The notes: generated by a model not told the origin, from the letters alone. DNA of 64,000 nt from Lachnoclostridium phytofermentans ISDg (GCF_000018685.1 NC_010001.1:3624001-3688000); one strand, 5' to 3'. Positions 16,505 to 25,155 are shown, counted from the first letter of the stretch. Made by a program: numbers and translations.

Positions 16505-16606
16505 TTAAAACAATGCTTGTATTACACGCATACCAAGCAGTAATCCTGCGCCTGTTATAAAGGCAAATACAAAAGTTTCTATTCCGTACTTTATTTTTTC
16601 TTTCAT
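16505..16606 (-). CDS. 33-residue membrane peptide
   Basis: An ATG at 16606 with an ideal TAGGAGG ribosome site encodes a 33-residue peptide: basic start MKEKIKYGIE, then one membrane helix through FAFITGAGLLLGMRVIQALF. It lies between the secreted-protein gene and the toxin-antitoxin-like locus on the opposite strand. Function is unknown. Confidence 0.55.
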   Translation of the reverse strand: MKEKIKYGIETFVFAFITGAGLLLGMRVIQALF

Positions 16607-16662
16607 GATAACCTCCTAGTTATACAATCCCTTTATACTGGATATATCTGTTAATTTTCTCA

Positions 16663-16691
16663 TTGATAAATATTCCCTGTTATGCTAATAT
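16663..16691 (+). promoter_or_regulatory. Promoter of type I toxin-like locus
   Basis: TTGATA, 17-bp spacer, TAATAT. The predicted start point at about 16698 coincides with the first base of the long inverted repeat that begins at 16699. Confidence 0.7.
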
Positions 16692-16698
16692 CAATATG

Positions 16699-16932
16699 TT
16701 ATCGTTTTAAGCCACAGGTTGCGCATGCACGAGCTGGAGAGCCGTATTGTATCGCTGTACAAAAACATTTATCACTACATCATTATTCCTTATTTTCACT
16801 ACATTACTTTTGTTGTCACCACTCAAAGGAGGAATAACTATGGCATTATTTTTTTTCTAAATTCATTGAAGTTTTAGTATCTTTCATGATAAATGTCGTA
16901 ACAGGACAGCGACCTGCGACTTAAAACGATAA
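16699..16932 (+). other. Probable type I toxin-antitoxin locus with homopolymer-disrupted toxin frame
   Basis: The transcript start segment TTATCGTTTTAAG (16699 on) is perfectly complementary to CTTAAAACGATAA at its far end (to 16932); pairing extends with few mismatches over about 24 nt. Such 5'-3' closure is a hallmark of type I toxin mRNAs. An AAAGGAGG site precedes ATG at 16840, but after TTA a run of eight T leads to a stop at 16860 (MALFFF). With seven T the frame continues as MALFFSKFIEVLVSFMINVV plus seven residues to 16924, a membrane peptide. A weak antisense promoter (GTGATA, 18 bp, TACAAT) lies in the 5' part. Confidence 0.55.
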
Positions 16933-16944
16933 TTTCTCAGTAAA

Positions 16945-17118
16945 CTACATTCTTTCATTCCATGAAGCTATAGCCGAGTCTTTATTTGCTTTCCTTCCAC
17001 CTCTTGCTCCACAATCATCACACATGGCAGCATACCTAGAATCAGATCCCTTAGTTCCAACGACTTTTATTTCTATTTTTTCGCATCCACAAAACGGACA
17101 AGGCTTAAATTCAATCAT
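16945..17118 (-). CDS. Lar-like restriction-alleviation zinc-ribbon protein
   Basis: 57 residues from the ATG at 17118, which has a GGAGG ribosome site. It begins MIEFKPCPFCGCEKIEI and ends ..CDDCGARGGRKANKDSAIASWNER, the two CxxC knuckles and SAIASWN signature of the Lar family. E. coli Rac Lar protects DNA against type I restriction; the phage homologues are presumed anti-restriction proteins. Confidence 0.8.
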   Translation of the reverse strand: MIEFKPCPFCGCEKIEIKVVGTKGSDSRYAAMCDDCGARGGRKANKDSAIASWNERM

Positions 17119-17163
17119 GATAACCTCCATAGTTCTAGTCTAATGAATAATCTTCATTCCAGC

Positions 17164-17340
17164 TTAGATAATATCAAGTATTACTTTTTCTGCCTCTTCT
17201 GTGCTCACTCCATTTTCTTTTGATATTTTTTCTGATAAGGTTTTGCTGATTGCTATTAGCAATGATAATATATCAATAGTTCTTCCTGCGACTTTTACTT
17301 TTGCATTTTCTCTTTTAGATGACGCAAATATAATTCCCAT
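17164..17340 (-). CDS. Small phage protein, 58 residues
   Basis: An ATG at 17340 with a GGAGAGG ribosome site encodes MGIIFASSKRENAKVKVAGR followed by an amphipathic helix and an acidic helical end. It resembles short helical proteins common in clostridial prophages. No function is known. Confidence 0.65.
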   Translation of the reverse strand: MGIIFASSKRENAKVKVAGRTIDILSLLIAISKTLSEKISKENGVSTEEAEKVILDII

Positions 17341-17420
17341 GACTTTCCTCTCCTTTTTATATCTTTTTTCTTGTTTTTATAGTATAATTTTTCTAAATAA
17401 TATTGAAAGGTCGTGATTTT

Positions 17421-18266
17421 ATGCCAGAAGGGTTAAATCAACTTGCAAAAGGTATAGGGAAGGCAATTGAAACCGTTCCTGAAGTTTATGATGACGGTTT
17501 GAAGCCCGCCACGCAAGAAACTGGGAAAACTCTTGCCCTAATACCTCGTACTATAAATGCTGCTTTAGTTCCACTGCGCAAATGGATTGCAGTAAGAGAA
17601 TACAATCTTGCGGAAACAGAAAAATTATTAGCCGAAAAACTAGCACATGTTAGTGCAGATAAGATAGTTACTCCCGAACCATATGTTGCCGTACCAGCAA
17701 TTCAAGCAATCTCCTATTCTATGGACAGCATTGAACTACGTAATCTATATGCAAATCTACTAGCCAACGCTATGAATATTGATACTAAAGAAGGTGTTCA
17801 CCCAGCCTATGTCGATATTATAAAACAACTATCTCCGTCTGATGCACTGTTTCTACAGCACTTGTGCAATAACGGTATGTGTATACCTACAATTAATTAC
17901 TATTTGATTAAATATGAAAAAACTACTCATTTAGAATTTATTAAAGGTTCAACAAGAAAACCTATCTTACCTCGCTATGTTAGTTATGCTAACGAAATGC
18001 CTTATGATATATTACAAGTCTGTATAGGTAATCTAGAAAGGCTTGGTTTAATAGAAGTTGAAATGGGGAATCAATTAACAACTGAAAATGTATATGAATT
18101 ACTAAATTCAGAAGCTTCTGAAATTTATAATGAGGCTGTTGACTATGCACAATCTTTAGATTCCAATTTAAATTCATTTGAACCATATCAAGAGCATGGG
18201 TACATAAATTTAACAGTATTTGGTCATTCATTCTGTGGTATTTGCATTGATAATAATCTTTCGTAA
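17421..18266 (+). CDS. Abortive-infection alpha (DUF4393) protein
   Basis: 281 residues. The segment DDGLKPATQETGKTLALIPR, then TEKLLAEKLAHVSADKIVTP and SIELRNLYANLLANAMN, is the pattern of the Abi-alpha/DUF4393 family, linked to phage resistance. It is transcribed against the lytic genes and ends at a bidirectional terminator, as expected for a gene expressed in the lysogen to exclude other phages. The ATG at 17421 is preferred over a TTG 18 bp upstream because AAAGG lies at a workable distance. Activity is inferred from family. Confidence 0.82.
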   Translation: MPEGLNQLAKGIGKAIETVPEVYDDGLKPATQETGKTLALIPRTINAALVPLRKWIAVREYNLAETEKLLAEKLAHVSADKIVTPEPYVAVPAIQAISYSMDSIELRNLYANLLANAMNIDTKEGVHPAYVDIIKQLSPSDALFLQHLCNNGMCIPTINYYLIKYEKTTHLEFIKGSTRKPILPRYVSYANEMPYDILQVCIGNLERLGLIEVEMGNQLTTENVYELLNSEASEIYNEAVDYAQSLDSNLNSFEPYQEHGYINLTVFGHSFCGICIDNNLS

Positions 18267-18284
18267 TATTTTTTATTATTTATT

Positions 18285-18318
18285 TTCCCTCACTGTAATA
18301 TTTGTTGCAGCGAGGGAA
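18285..18318. terminator. Bidirectional terminator between convergent genes
   Basis: TTCCCTC-A-CTG / CAG-C-GAGGGAA stem lies between the Abi-alpha gene (+) and the 70-residue gene (-), with T/A-rich flanks on both sides. Confidence 0.7.
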
Positions 18319-18327
18319 TTTCTAGTT

Positions 18328-18540
18328 TTACTTACTAGTTAGCATACGTCTTAACCACATAACCCACAATCTTATGTTTGCTTTTATAATTGCTATTTTA
18401 CGTTCTCTTTCTATATAACCAATCTGGTACATACCATTTTTAGTGATATAGTAAGAACCACCACCAGTAAAATTTAAAGAATGTATATAATTCTCTTCTT
18501 CGCTATACTGTTTTCCAACCACATCTTTCCATTCAGCCAT
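18328..18540 (-). CDS. Hypothetical prophage protein, 70 residues
   Basis: The ATG at 18540 follows GAGGT. The product has a GGGSYYITKNGMYQIGY segment and a basic, tryptophan-rich C-terminal helix. I do not recognise it. It is the last gene of the middle block before the plus-strand cargo. Confidence 0.6.
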   Translation of the reverse strand: MAEWKDVVGKQYSEEENYIHSLNFTGGGSYYITKNGMYQIGYIERERKIAIIKANIRLWVMWLRRMLTSK

Positions 18541-18564
18541 TTTATTACCTCGCTAAATATTAAT

Positions 18565-18954
18565 TTAGCTACTTACAATATTTTTCAGCTTAATTAAGTC
18601 AAAGAATTTATTTGGATCTAACTCCGTCTTAATTTTTATTTGTTCAATATGGTAAATAATTGTGTTAAGATTAAAAAACATTTTTCTAGCAACTTCGCAT
18701 TTGTTCATGTTGCAATTACACAATTCATTGATTATCTTCTTCTGTATATCAGTTAGATTATTCTTAGTTTCATTTATTACCTCTACTTCACCGGCCGGTA
18801 TAATACTAAACTTTCTTTTCAGCTTTAAACCTCTTCTTATGTATGCACCGACATATGATTCGCTTAATCCAAAATGCTTTTGTATTTCTTTACTTGTAAC
18901 GCTATCGAGTATTCTTAAACTTCCTTCATTTACATGATATACTTTTACTTTCAA
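18565..18954 (-). CDS. Phage DNA-binding regulator with two helix-turn-helix regions
   Basis: About 129 residues from a TTG at 18954. The N-terminal half holds a helix-turn-helix-like SKEIQKHFGLSESYVGAYIR; the C-terminal half (NKCEVARKMFFNLNTIIYHI) resembles the PucR-type HTH_30 domain. It probably regulates middle or late genes. The target is unknown. Confidence 0.6.
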   Translation of the reverse strand: MKVKVYHVNEGSLRILDSVTSKEIQKHFGLSESYVGAYIRRGLKLKRKFSIIPAGEVEVINETKNNLTDIQKKIINELCNCNMNKCEVARKMFFNLNTIIYHIEQIKIKTELDPNKFFDLIKLKNIVSS

Positions 18955-18957
18955 GAA

Positions 18958-19113
18958 TCACTTGCCCTCGCTTTCCTTAGTCGTGCATACCTCGCCATTG
19001 ATTATCCTTACAGGGATATTAACAAACTGCATTACTCCATTTTTGTAAGGCATCACTGGATTGCTGTTAATGCTTTCTGCATCATAAATTCTTGGTTTGC
19101 TCTCTTTTTTCAC
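18958..19113 (-). CDS. Small protein, 51 residues (GTG start)
   Basis: GTG at 19113 is preceded by GGAGGTAGAAC; the frame runs 51 codons and stops just before the next gene's start. The product begins MKKESKPRIYDAESINSNPV. Tight packing and a strong ribosome site support it. No family is recognised. Confidence 0.55.
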   Translation of the reverse strand: MKKESKPRIYDAESINSNPVMPYKNGVMQFVNIPVRIINGEVCTTKESEGK

Positions 19114-19138
19114 GTTCTACCTCCACCATTAATTTAAC

Positions 19139-19879
19139 CTACCTGCCTTTGAACGGATCCTTCTTTACTGGCTTATCCAACCCATGTTTCTTTACGAAAG
19201 CGTACATTGTCTTGGCATCTACTCGAAATTCATCTGCCAGTTGGTGCATGTTAAACGGTCCATTCGTGTACACCGCCTTAATGGTTGAAATATCAGATTC
19301 ATTCGGGTGTACCTCTTTAGGGCTCTGACCTACGGTGATGTTATTCTTTTCAATAAATTTTCTAACCATACCATCGCCTTTGTATCCATAGAACTTAGCT
19401 ATAGCGCTCATGGTTTCACCGGCTTTCAACATATCTGTTATCTCATCAACCTTCATCTTACTTTCTTTTGTATTCTTTTTAGGTTCCTCAATTACATCCT
19501 GCTTTGCTACATACCTGGGCGGTTTATTAGCCTTTGAACTTTCAATCATTTCTTGAACTGCAGTTTCAAACTCTGGATTTATTATCGCCGGCTTACGTTT
19601 GATACCAAGGATCTCATCAAGCTTAGTAGCTCTATCGTTACGCACACCCTGCAGCTCATGCATTACTTTGGTAAACAGTTCAGCCATTATCGGTTCAGGT
19701 AGTAGATCTGAAACCTTTGTAGTACCTACTGGCTTACCATCAATCTCAGTGTAAAGACATACGACAGTACTCTCTCCAACCATCGAAAGTCTACCTTCCA
19801 CATCCTCTAAATCTCTGACTAGTTTGTTAACTTCTCTAGTCTTGTTATCCCATAACTCTTGGTATTCTCTTAATTCCAT
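19139..19879 (-). CDS. Phage protein with C-terminal DNA-binding helices
   Basis: 246 residues: an N-terminal coiled coil (about 1-40), a Lys-rich linker and two C-terminal helix-turn-helix-like stretches, KVDEITDMLKAGETMSAIAK and GPFNMHQLADEFRVDAKTMY. The layout suggests a DNA-binding regulator or replication accessory. It lies 2 bp from the upstream gene, in the middle operon. Confidence 0.6.
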   Translation of the reverse strand: MELREYQELWDNKTREVNKLVRDLEDVEGRLSMVGESTVVCLYTEIDGKPVGTTKVSDLLPEPIMAELFTKVMHELQGVRNDRATKLDEILGIKRKPAIINPEFETAVQEMIESSKANKPPRYVAKQDVIEEPKKNTKESKMKVDEITDMLKAGETMSAIAKFYGYKGDGMVRKFIEKNNITVGQSPKEVHPNESDISTIKAVYTNGPFNMHQLADEFRVDAKTMYAFVKKHGLDKPVKKDPFKGR

Positions 19880-19881
19880 GA

Positions 19882-20262
19882 TTAACCCTCCTTATCCATT
19901 TTTAGAAATATACCGGCCTCTTCAGCCTTTTCACAATACTCTTTAATCAATGCTGGATTATCACAACACTTATTAACGTGTTCAGCAAATAACTCATTGA
20001 ATTTTTCCATCTGGTAGTTACTAAAGAAGAAATCGTTCTGTAAAATTGTGAGAGATATTGCGATAGCTGTCATAGTCGAATGATACTTCATCTTCTCGGT
20101 AGCTGCCTGTACATCCTTGCGGGATATATTCAGGCTGCATCCGGAAACGTTACGAAAATCGATAGTCTTTCTTAACTCATCTACTCCGTCCTTTTCAACA
20201 ATACGGAGCGCAAGGTCTAATCCCTGGTTAATTCCTTGGATTATATCATTCTGTTTTCCCAT
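19882..20262 (-). CDS. Hypothetical phage protein, 126 residues
   Basis: Start at 20262 (MGKQNDII) because AGGAGG precedes it; a start 27 bp upstream lacks a ribosome site. A helical, soluble protein with a Cys pair near the C-terminus. It overlaps the zinc-binding small gene by 21 bp. Not recognised. Confidence 0.6.
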   Translation of the reverse strand: MGKQNDIIQGINQGLDLALRIVEKDGVDELRKTIDFRNVSGCSLNISRKDVQAATEKMKYHSTMTAIAISLTILQNDFFFSNYQMEKFNELFAEHVNKCCDNPALIKEYCEKAEEAGIFLKMDKEG

Positions 20263-20450
20263 CCAAACCTTACCTCCTGTTTCATACATCTATTGTGAAT
20301 AAAATTATCTTTACCACTTTTAGCTTTAACGTATATAAAGAGATTTTGTGATATATCTTCACTGGTAAATTCCTTATCACATATAAGACAAATCTTATTA
20401 GCTGCTTTTTTCTGCATGGCCGATAATGTGTTTTCGTTTTTCTTTGCCAC
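20241..20450 (-). CDS. Small putative zinc-binding protein, 69 residues
   Basis: ICLICDKEFTSEDISQN followed by NFIHNRCMKQE gives a CxxC...HxxC zinc-knuckle pattern. Its start meets the stop of the 438-codon frame upstream. Similar short zinc proteins recur in this early region. Function is unknown. Confidence 0.6.
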   Translation of the reverse strand: MAKKNENTLSAMQKKAANKICLICDKEFTSEDISQNLFIYVKAKSGKDNFIHNRCMKQEVRFGWENRMI

Positions 20451-21715
20451 TACTTCGCCCTGCCTTTCTGGAGCTCTTTCAAGTATTCAACAATCTCCGA
20501 CAAACTAGTGGTATCATGTTCATATTTCTTATCATAAGTATTGTTCTTCTCATACTTAGGCTTTTCTTTTTGAAGTAAATGAAAATAATGTAAGTCTCTG
20601 TTTTCCTTTCCCCAGTAAGTTTCTCTGTCCAGGTACTCTTCAACTATAAGCCTGTCTCCGTTAAAAAAATCAAATTTGTAATAATGACAATCGATATTTT
20701 CATCATGATACCATTCACCCCAGGCTTTATAATTTTCAGCCCAATTTTTACGTTGATCATTGTTTTTTAGAATTGGTAATTCAGGCTGCACCGGCTCCGT
20801 GTATTCCGTCTGAATAATGTCAGATTCCGTATTGATTTTAGCTTTCCACTTATCACCATTTACACAGTAATCCAATTTAGAGGATCCATAATTGCAACAT
20901 CCTTTAATATCCCAATCACATGTGTCACAAGGAAATGTAATTTCATCCTGTTCGGACACGGTTTCAGTCTCTTCAATAACGTTTTCAGCTATTTCAATCA
21001 CGATTTCGGGCTCTTTTTGTATCATTTCAGCATTTTCATTTACAGACTCTAACCGGTTATCCATATCAGGTCGATGAGCAGAACTATTACATTCATATCC
21101 ACATGCTCCATGACGATTACAATTCCAACAACAAGAGTTACTGCAGTTCTCGCCATTCAATGTTGTCAGCTTACTCGATTCCGATAAGGTACAAATAAAT
21201 TCAGTCCTATGTATGCATTGTCCTGATGATCTGTTCTCTTCTACCTGTATCGAAATACCTGGTTTGCTTTCAGTCACATCCGACTTAGGTTGCGATGTAG
21301 CAACTTTTTCTTTCTTTGGTTTCATCTTACGTATTACCTTAACAGTTGTATTAGGTGTAACTTCCTTAAGTTGTTCATCTGTAAGATAAGTTAATTCTCT
21401 AAGTTTTGAAATACTAAATGGTTTCCATTCATCCTTCAAGCATGGAGATCCTTCCTTGCAAAATTTATCTGCAATTCTCATCAGCCAAGAACATCTATCT
21501 TTCTCAATTCCATAGGTTTGATAGGCATATTCTCCGATTCCGCTAAACCCATCTTCCTTGTACATACATTCATCATTTATACGCTTAAGGTAAAACCCGA
21601 TAACAACTTGGTTATCAAAAAGGTTATTTATCTGCGCTTTAATGATATTCTTAATTGACTCATGAGAAGGTTTGTAATCCTTCCATGATTCTGATTTACT
21701 TACCATTTCGTCCAT
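20450..21715 (-). CDS. Phage protein with Cys-rich cluster, 421 residues
   Basis: Start at 21715 (MDEMVSKSES) because GGGGTGA precedes it. The N-terminal 150 residues are helical (GIGEYAYQTYGIEKDRCSWL and a KLRELTYLTDEQLKEV segment), resembling N-terminal domains of phage replication or ParB-like proteins. The middle has many Cys (CSNSCCWNCNRHGACGYEC and CDTCDWDIKGCCNYG), probably metal-binding. The C-terminus is acidic and aromatic-rich. Its precise role is unknown; it lies directly beyond the iteron cluster. Confidence 0.55.
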   Translation of the reverse strand: MDEMVSKSESWKDYKPSHESIKNIIKAQINNLFDNQVVIGFYLKRINDECMYKEDGFSGIGEYAYQTYGIEKDRCSWLMRIADKFCKEGSPCLKDEWKPFSISKLRELTYLTDEQLKEVTPNTTVKVIRKMKPKKEKVATSQPKSDVTESKPGISIQVEENRSSGQCIHRTEFICTLSESSKLTTLNGENCSNSCCWNCNRHGACGYECNSSAHRPDMDNRLESVNENAEMIQKEPEIVIEIAENVIEETETVSEQDEITFPCDTCDWDIKGCCNYGSSKLDYCVNGDKWKAKINTESDIIQTEYTEPVQPELPILKNNDQRKNWAENYKAWGEWYHDENIDCHYYKFDFFNGDRLIVEEYLDRETYWGKENRDLHYFHLLQKEKPKYEKNNTYDKKYEHDTTSLSEIVEYLKELQKGRAK

Positions 21716-21974
21716 CAAATTCACCCCTATTCTTAATAAGGCTTTTATATGTTTCACTTCTGTCAATCAAGGTTCTTAACACTGCAGTAACTAAAAGTGC
21801 CGATATTTCACAATTTTCATAATTCTGACCGATTGTTTCACATGCCAGGTTAATTTCATTCTCATATTCAGAGCAATCAACATCCTTGTACTGCAGGAAC
21901 AATTTATATGTGTCTGCCCAGATTCCCTTTACCTCCTGATCCGAAGGTGTATATGTTTTTAAAACACTATTCAT
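21696..21974 (-). CDS. Hypothetical phage protein, 92 residues
   Basis: An acidic helical protein, first gene after the iteron cluster in the direction of transcription. Its 3' end overlaps the next gene by 20 bp. ATG at 21974 has a GGAGAC ribosome site. Not recognised. Confidence 0.6.
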   Translation of the reverse strand: MNSVLKTYTPSDQEVKGIWADTYKLFLQYKDVDCSEYENEINLACETIGQNYENCEISALLVTAVLRTLIDRSETYKSLIKNRGEFDGRNGK

Positions 21975-21988
21975 TCTTTGTCTCCTTA

Positions 21989-22346
21989 GTTACACAGGTT
22001 ACACATTTTTTATACTAATGCATCTTCGGTGTAACCTCTGAAAGTATTGAAAACACTGTGTTTTTTAGCATGGTTACACCAGTTACACCAAATTTTATGT
22101 TTTATCTATAAAGGGTTCAGTGTGTATGTATGTCACTATTCAAATATAGACACACACTAATACATATATAGGTCTTCCTATCAAGAGGTGTAACCAAGTA
22201 GAAAAATCGCTGTAACTATATTAAAATCGATGCTTTACGTGGTTACACTGGCTCTTTTTTAGGTGTAACTTTAGGTGTAACCGCTTCATGATTTTAATCA
22301 AAAGGTACATTTTCATTCTCATGAATTGACCTAAATTCGGTTACAC
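21989..22346. repeat. Iteron cluster, ten copies of GTTACAC
   Basis: Perfect GTTACAC copies start at 21989, 21998, 22073, 22082, 22242 and 22340; inverse GTGTAAC copies start at 22029, 22188, 22263 and 22275. Most sit in GGTTACACC. Pairs are spaced 9 or 12 bp. The cluster covers the 320-bp gene-free gap and the 3' end of the helicase gene. Placement beside replication genes suggests the phage origin or a replication-protein binding region. No other gene is seen in the gap. Confidence 0.75.
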
Positions 22347-24168
22347 TTTCTTCTTCGTCCTGAAGCTCACTATCCATTCTTAGGAATATGCAACGTATTG
22401 ACTTGCCTTGGAACTTTTTGTTTTTGAAATTCTTTCCGCCTTTATCATCCTTAATAAGTAATCCGTTTCGATCCGCCCAGGTCAAGAAAGACTTTCCGGA
22501 GAAGTTTCCACGCTCACACATTGAGTTGAAGATATTGTTATGAATAATTGCATACCCTTTATCAATAGCTCCCCAGATTTCACCGGTAAATCTATCTGAC
22601 TCGAAATTATTTCGATGCACTTGGATATCAGACATAATGAAATCATATGCCCTTTCTTCTTCTGAAATATCCCCTTTACTCTTCAACATCTCATAACACT
22701 TATCAAAGTCAAGATAATGACCATCTTCAAATATCTGCTCAGTTGCTATTTTGTCTGCAGTCAACAAAATGGACATTGGTATAATCTGCTTTTCTTCTTT
22801 CTCCTCACCCATTTCGAATTGCTTTGCATAAATTCGATCCAAGAACTCTCTCTGGATAGACTTAAGCTCCTCTAGTGACATGTGAGATATAATGTTAATG
22901 AACTCCTCACCGGCGAATCCATAATGCTCCTTGATAATGTCTACAACTTCGGCGCCACTTTCAAATATATTTCCTTCCTCTGACTCAACTTCAATAATTC
23001 TGTTGATAGCTCCACCATTCATAGTTTCACTAACTAAGGATCTCTCTGAATTGGTTAGAACAATATTCTTCCAATAACGCTGTCGCTGCAGTCCAATATT
23101 TGTATTGGAGCGTTCTTTACCGCCTCCGGAGCAAAGATTATAAACAAACTCACCAAAATCATCTTTGACCTTCTTTTGAATCTGCGATAGATCATCAATG
23201 GCGAGTGGAAGGTGATTTAAAAAATCTAGCCGGACCTCTAACGCGATTTCGTTTGCCTTGGCACGAATAAAATATTTTCCTTCTGTTGGATCCGCCCACA
23301 CACTCGTAGCTACCATAAGTGCTACCGTCTTACCCTTACCTGTCTTGCCATATGTGGAGATAATAAATGGAAGTGCATTGAATTTATGTAGCAATGGACT
23401 AGCAAACGCCCCGGCTAAATACATATTAGGTTCAATTCTTCCGGAGCTTCGTATCTCCCTCATTAACTCTAGCCATTTTGTATAGGAGCCATTACTTGTA
23501 ACACTTTTAAATGCACCGGAAAGAGCATCATCATTATCAAATACTACTGTAGAATCATAGGGAACGAATGATTTATCTAACCAACCAAGCTTTGAAGATG
23601 ATTTCTGTTCAGGAATAACCTTTTCATTCATACTCTCCATATCTGCAAGATATTGGACTAATGCCCTGGCATTCTCTGAAGTGACACGAATACCATACTT
23701 TGAAAGGTTAACAATTCTGTTATTAGAGGAGATAACCTCCTTATCTATAATGACTTCTCGCCATCGGTTTCTCACCTTGAATGCTAATACCGTTTTTAAG
23801 TATCCGGTCTCCGCATTAATCAAAGACCGCACTGGTAAGATGGGATGGCTACAGGCAGTCTTTTCACCGAAGTTGGTAAGTATTGAAATGCCATCATCGT
23901 TCGCTATCCAACCGCCGCAATACATCTTAGGGTACTCGTCTCCAAAGTCGGTATAACTTCCTCCTGTCTGCTGATTAAAAGTTTGTTTTGCTTTCTTAAA
24001 CGCTCTGAGCATCCGATCAAAGTTTTGCTTCACACCGCATTCTTTTGCTATGTCTGAAAGTGTGCAAATCATAGCAGCCTGCTGAATAGGATCCTGCTCA
24101 TCATAAATCTCTATAAAAATGTCGTCTTCAAGGATCTTGACCTTATCCAGTGACTTGTAATCTATCAT
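22294..24168 (-). CDS. DUF927-type phage replicative helicase/ATPase
   Basis: 624 residues. Walker A YGKTGKGKTVALM (G274-T281 core) and Walker B PLAIDD (D325-D326), with the DUF927-like upstream block including KLGWLDKSFVPYDS. Such proteins act as helicases with a separate primase domain; here a CHC2 zinc-finger protein is encoded immediately upstream with a 4-bp overlap. The GAGGTGA site fits the ATG at 24168. The 3' end carries one iteron. Confidence 0.85.
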   Translation of the reverse strand: MIDYKSLDKVKILEDDIFIEIYDEQDPIQQAAMICTLSDIAKECGVKQNFDRMLRAFKKAKQTFNQQTGGSYTDFGDEYPKMYCGGWIANDDGISILTNFGEKTACSHPILPVRSLINAETGYLKTVLAFKVRNRWREVIIDKEVISSNNRIVNLSKYGIRVTSENARALVQYLADMESMNEKVIPEQKSSSKLGWLDKSFVPYDSTVVFDNDDALSGAFKSVTSNGSYTKWLELMREIRSSGRIEPNMYLAGAFASPLLHKFNALPFIISTYGKTGKGKTVALMVATSVWADPTEGKYFIRAKANEIALEVRLDFLNHLPLAIDDLSQIQKKVKDDFGEFVYNLCSGGGKERSNTNIGLQRQRYWKNIVLTNSERSLVSETMNGGAINRIIEVESEEGNIFESGAEVVDIIKEHYGFAGEEFINIISHMSLEELKSIQREFLDRIYAKQFEMGEEKEEKQIIPMSILLTADKIATEQIFEDGHYLDFDKCYEMLKSKGDISEEERAYDFIMSDIQVHRNNFESDRFTGEIWGAIDKGYAIIHNNIFNSMCERGNFSGKSFLTWADRNGLLIKDDKGGKNFKNKKFQGKSIRCIFLRMDSELQDEEESVTEFRSIHENENVPFD

Positions 24169-24665
24169 TTACTCACCTCATCAATCATCTGATCTAAAAT
24201 ATATTCTTCGTAAACTAATCTATTATGACTATTACACCATATTTCAGAATAAGGCTTCTCTGCCCTAATCAAATCTCTTAAAGCCATAACTTTTGTTCTT
24301 TGATCCTTAATCTTTTGATTTTTAAGATTAGCTAATCCTAATTTATTTTTGCGTATACTTTTTGCTCTTTTAGCTGTTGCATATGATTTCCATGAAGGTT
24401 TATCATTACCACCAAGTAAATCAAATGTGGTATTGAAATCACAACCAGTCAGCTGCATTACTACATCAAATACATTCCAGTTTTGACCACAAACAAAGCA
24501 TTGAACACCGTCCTTAAAGACCTTCATTGACGGATTCTTCTCCTGGTGAAATATGCAGCAACACATTCTGCGCTTAACCTTTACTCCATGCTCTTCCAGA
24601 ACGTGAAACATATTTTTAGACTGAATTATTTCTTCTTTTCGTTCTTTCTTTTCCTCAAGAGTCAT
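24165..24665 (-). CDS. CHC2 zinc-finger primase-like protein
   Basis: About 166 residues. The zinc-binding motif CCCIFHQEKNPSMKVF..CFVCG is that of DnaG-type primase N-terminal domains, but there is no TOPRIM domain, so this is a stand-alone zinc-binding subunit that presumably works with the DUF927 helicase. Start ATG at 24665 (a GTG 9 bp upstream is possible). It overlaps the nuclease gene by 11 bp. Confidence 0.85.
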   Translation of the reverse strand: MTLEEKKERKEEIIQSKNMFHVLEEHGVKVKRRMCCCIFHQEKNPSMKVFKDGVQCFVCGQNWNVFDVVMQLTGCDFNTTFDLLGGNDKPSWKSYATAKRAKSIRKNKLGLANLKNQKIKDQRTKVMALRDLIRAEKPYSEIWCNSHNRLVYEEYILDQMIDEVSK

Positions 24666-25155
24666 TGCGTTCACCCAGGATTTCTAAAATCCTTTTACCG
24701 GTATCCTTCTTATCGCAGAATAAAAATTCACAACCATACTTGTCCTGAAGAGTATTCAATATTTTATATAGTACTTCACCCTTCATCGCTTTAACTTCAA
24801 CATCAGTCCATTTGCCATCAATCTTGATACGTTTCTTAGCTCTAGGGTTCTCCCAAAATACTAAGTCTTGGAGGCTGTATATTCCATTACCATGCTCACA
24901 TAAGATTACAAGTTTAATACCATGCTCTTGAGCCCTAATAAGTTCGTTTCGAAACCTAGTATGGTCTTGCGTAACGTTATTACATATCTCACTTATATTT
25001 TGTTTCCTGTCTACTATGAGCCGGGGATTATCTAAGCTCATATAGTCCCCGGTCCATAACTTTGAAATGTAATACTTGACTCCACTTGAATCAAATGTTT
25101 CCAATATCTTTTTAATAGCTCTCGCCTTTTCTCTTGAGTCGACTTGTATAGTCAA
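24655..25155 (-). CDS. ERCC4-type nuclease
   Basis: 166 residues from a TTG with an AGGAGAG site. TIQVDSREK at the start, GDYMSLDNPRLIVDRK in the middle: these match the ERCC4/XPF nuclease core (GDY...DRK). Phage homologues process branched DNA in recombination or replication. It follows ERF and SSB genes, consistent with that. Confidence 0.82.
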   Translation of the reverse strand: MTIQVDSREKARAIKKILETFDSSGVKYYISKLWTGDYMSLDNPRLIVDRKQNISEICNNVTQDHTRFRNELIRAQEHGIKLVILCEHGNGIYSLQDLVFWENPRAKKRIKIDGKWTDVEVKAMKGEVLYKILNTLQDKYGCEFLFCDKKDTGKRILEILGERNDS

